A stretch of 6,667 bases of DNA. It comes from Rhodospirillales bacterium Alpha_05 (GTDB taxonomy: Bacteria > Pseudomonadota > Alphaproteobacteria > Rhodospirillales > Rhodospirillaceae). Position 1 is the first letter of the stretch. The number at the start of each line of letters is the position of its first letter. The stretch spans positions 1-6,667 of the forward strand of contig LUYR01000082.1 of assembly GCA_001603335.1 (NCBI GenBank), in the 5' to 3' direction. Position numbers and translations under genes: made by a program. Under the pieces are notes generated by a model. It saw only the letters and a program-made list of their open reading frames with translations. It ran no database searches and was not told where the DNA came from. Positions 5,300-6,667 of the stretch are shown here, piece after piece.

Positions 5300-5313
5300 T
5301 CAGGGGGATCGGC

Positions 5314-6156
5314 ATGCTGAATCAAAGCGGTGCATTTCATATTCACCTGGTCTCGGACTCCACCGGCGAGACCGTCGCGACCGTGGCGCGGGCCTGCCTG
5401 GTGCAGTTCTCCGACGTGCGCGCGATTCAGCATCTCTGGTATCTGGTGCGGACGCCGGGGCAGGTCGAGCGGGTGCTCGCCGGGATCGCCAACGATCCCG
5501 GGCTGGTGCTGTTCACCGTCGTCGATCCCGACGTGCGCCGCGCCCTTGAAACCGGCTGCTATGCGCTCGGCGTGCCCTGCGTGCCGGTGCTCGACCCGGT
5601 GATGTCGGGGCTCGCTAGCCTGCTCGGGCGCGGCATTGCCGGCCGTCCGGGCAGCCAGCACGTCCTCGACGCCGCGTATTACCGCCGCATGGACGCGATC
5701 GAGTTCACCATCAGCCACGACGACGGCCAGATGCTCCACGACCTGGACGCCGCCGACGTGATTCTCGTGGGCGTGTCGCGCACCTCGAAGACGCCGACCT
5801 GCACTTACATCGCCAATCGCGGCCTCAAGGCGGCGAACGTGCCGATGGTGCATGGCATACCCTTGCCCGAAGAGCTCGACCGCGTCACCCGACCGGTGAT
5901 CGTCGGCCTCACCCGCGAGCCCAAGAGTCTTTCGGAAATCCGCCTCAATCGCCTCAAAATGATGAACGATTCGACCGAATCCGAATATGCCCAGGTGGAG
6001 CTGGTGACCGAGGAAGTCGCCGAAGCGCGGCGGATTTTCGCGCGCCACGGCTGGCCGGTGATCGACGTGACGCGGCGCTCGATCGAGGAAGCCGCGGCGA
6101 CGATCATCGAGCTCTACCGCAACAAGTTCCCCGACTGCCCGAACGACGAACCCTGA
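5314..6156 (+). CDS. pyruvate phosphate dikinase / PEP synthase regulatory protein (DUF299 bifunctional kinase-pyrophosphorylase)
   Basis: DUF299 proteins switch pyruvate phosphate dikinase (PDRP type) or PEP synthase (PSRP type, PpsR in E. coli) off by ADP-dependent phosphorylation of a threonine and on again by phosphate-dependent removal, thus controlling entry of pyruvate into gluconeogenesis. The 280-residue product fits the family. It starts FHIHLVSDSTGETV (8-21), carries the P-loop GVSRTSKTPTCTYIANRG (153-170) and ends with a typical ITRSIEEAA-like block DVTRRSIEEAAATI (251-264). Alphaproteobacterial members are usually assigned to the dikinase type; which enzyme it targets here cannot be told. 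ATG 5314 has AGGGGG 6 bases upstream. The frame is open to an ATG at 5185, but those 43 codons run through the DnaA boxes and hairpin and are not family-like. It is the first gene right of the putative origin, the place of RP001 in Rickettsia. Confidence 0.95.
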   Translation: MLNQSGAFHIHLVSDSTGETVATVARACLVQFSDVRAIQHLWYLVRTPGQVERVLAGIANDPGLVLFTVVDPDVRRALETGCYALGVPCVPVLDPVMSGLASLLGRGIAGRPGSQHVLDAAYYRRMDAIEFTISHDDGQMLHDLDAADVILVGVSRTSKTPTCTYIANRGLKAANVPMVHGIPLPEELDRVTRPVIVGLTREPKSLSEIRLNRLKMMNDSTESEYAQVELVTEEVAEARRIFARHGWPVIDVTRRSIEEAAATIIELYRNKFPDCPNDEP

Positions 6157-6158
6157 CC

Positions 6159-6177
6159 GTGGCGCGGGCCGCGCCAC
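6159..6177. repeat. GC-rich stem-loop between the DUF299 gene and aroE
   Basis: GTGGCGCG (6159-6166) pairs perfectly with CGCGCCAC (6170-6177) around a GGC loop, starting 3 bases after the DUF299 stop. The bases that follow (CGGATTAAAC) are not a T-run, so it is at best a weak terminator or a 3'-end stabilising hairpin. The two genes are 69 bases apart and in the same direction, so read-through into aroE is likely. Confidence 0.5.
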
Positions 6178-6225
6178 CGGATTAAACTGAACTCTCACTG
6201 CAACTTCGTCCGATCGGAAATCGAG

Positions 6226-6667
6226 ATGACCGATTTCGCCCACGTCCCCACCCACACCGGACATACCGCCGTCGCCGGAGTGATCGGCTGGCCGGTGGCG
6301 CACAGCCTGTCGCCGCGCCTGCATGGTTATTGGCTCGCGCACCACGGCATCGATGGCGCGTACCTGCCGCTGCCGGTGATGCCCGATCGCCTGCCCGACG
6401 CGATCAAGGGCCTGCGCGCCCTTGGCTTTCGCGGCGCGAACGTGACGATTCCGTTCAAGGAGGCGGTGATCCCGCTGATCGACACCCTGACCCCGGTGGC
6501 GCGCCAGATCGGCGCGGTCAATACCCTGGTCGTCGACGCCGACGGCAAGATCACCGGCACCAACACCGACGCATCCGGCTTCCTCGACAATCTCCGCGAC
6601 GGCGCGCCGCAGTGGGACGCCAGCCGCCCCGCCGCCGTGCTCGGCGCGGGTGGCGCGGCGCGGGCGG
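6226..6667 (+). CDS. aroE: shikimate dehydrogenase (NADP+), 5' part
   Basis: AroE reduces 3-dehydroshikimate to shikimate with NADPH in the pathway to chorismate and aromatic amino acids. The first 147 codons are present; the right edge cuts the gene in the nucleotide-binding domain. Visible motifs are AGVIGWPVAHSLSPRLHG (17-34, shikimate-binding serines 27 and 29), GANVTIPFKEAV (70-81, catalytic Lys78), GAVNTL (96-101), GTNTD (111-115, Asp115) and the start of the NADP-binding glycine loop VLGAGGAARA (138-147). ATG 6226 places about 16 residues before the first conserved strand, slightly long but common; the ribosome site is weak (GGAA about 6 bases upstream). It follows the DUF299 gene in the same direction and may be cotranscribed. 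In many alphaproteobacteria coaE and dnaQ come next, but that lies outside the window. Confidence 0.96.
   Translation, partial: MTDFAHVPTHTGHTAVAGVIGWPVAHSLSPRLHGYWLAHHGIDGAYLPLPVMPDRLPDAIKGLRALGFRGANVTIPFKEAVIPLIDTLTPVARQIGAVNTLVVDADGKITGTNTDASGFLDNLRDGAPQWDASRPAAVLGAGGAARA

Larger units (their letters stand above)
4850..5313. other. putative chromosomal replication origin (oriC) between hemE and the DUF299 gene
   Basis: This 464-bp gap between two divergent genes holds no convincing gene. In Caulobacter crescentus and Rickettsia prowazekii the origin lies between hemE and a DUF299 gene (RP001 type), and the same pair flanks this gap. It contains a 48-bp AT-rich block next to hemE, a perfect DnaA box and a one-mismatch box near the other end, an 11-bp-spaced direct repeat between them, two inverted repeats and four GANTC sites (4884, 5115, 5167, 5187). 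Genes on both sides run outward, as at an origin. A clear CtrA full site (TTAA-N7-TTAA) was not found, only one TTAA at 4895-4898. Promoters for hemE and the DUF299 gene must also lie here, but none is convincing by eye. Confidence 0.82.

Noticed and set aside
5215..6345. 376-codon minus-strand frame antisense to the DUF299 gene
   Set aside because: No domain; composition typical of antisense GC-rich frames, and it would run from aroE through the DnaA boxes.
1..6667. CRISPR arrays, insertion sequences, tRNA or rRNA genes, phage or defence systems
   Set aside because: None of their hallmarks (regular repeats with spacers, transposase motifs with terminal repeats, cloverleaf RNA) were seen on either strand.

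Overview
The window looks like a high-GC alphaproteobacterium, most likely Rhodospirillales-like. That assignment rests on protein style and gene order only. It appears to cover the chromosomal replication origin and its flank. No CRISPR array, insertion sequence, tRNA, rRNA or phage gene is visible, and almost all genes are conserved housekeeping genes.

Layout, left to right: the 5' end of mnmE (tRNA modification GTPase, minus strand) leaves the window at the left edge. Thirty bases upstream of its start is a perfect 16-bp palindrome matching the ParB-binding site parS (193-208). An ogt-type O6-alkylguanine DNA methyltransferase gene (294-755, plus) follows. It converges on rho (808-2067, minus), and the two share a bidirectional hairpin terminator (760-789). 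Upstream of rho is a 211-bp leader/promoter region with a sigma70-like promoter and a pyrimidine-rich tract. Next come three late heme-pathway genes on the minus strand, hemE -> hemH -> hemJ-like. The hemE and hemH reading frames overlap by 4 bp, and hemH and hemJ are 10 bp apart.

The 464-bp gap 4850-5313 separates hemE from a divergent gene of the DUF299 family (pyruvate phosphate dikinase / PEP synthase regulatory protein). The hemE/DUF299 junction is the known position of the origin in Caulobacter crescentus and Rickettsia prowazekii. Here it holds a 48-bp AT-rich block (27% GC), one perfect and one near-perfect DnaA box in the same orientation, two 10-bp repeats 11 bp apart between those boxes, two sizeable inverted repeats and four GANTC sites. 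I read it as oriC. All flanking genes except ogt are transcribed away from it, as expected for genes co-directional with replication. Right of the gap, the DUF299 gene is followed by aroE (shikimate dehydrogenase), cut by the right edge.

Functionally, the left arm joins three successive late heme steps (uroporphyrinogen III decarboxylation, protoporphyrinogen oxidation, iron insertion) to the transcription terminator Rho, and the right arm holds central-carbon regulation and aromatic amino acid synthesis. The most interesting content is non-coding: a probable oriC and a probable parS about 5 kb apart. These are instances of known kinds of system; the repeat architecture inside the origin is what merits a second look.
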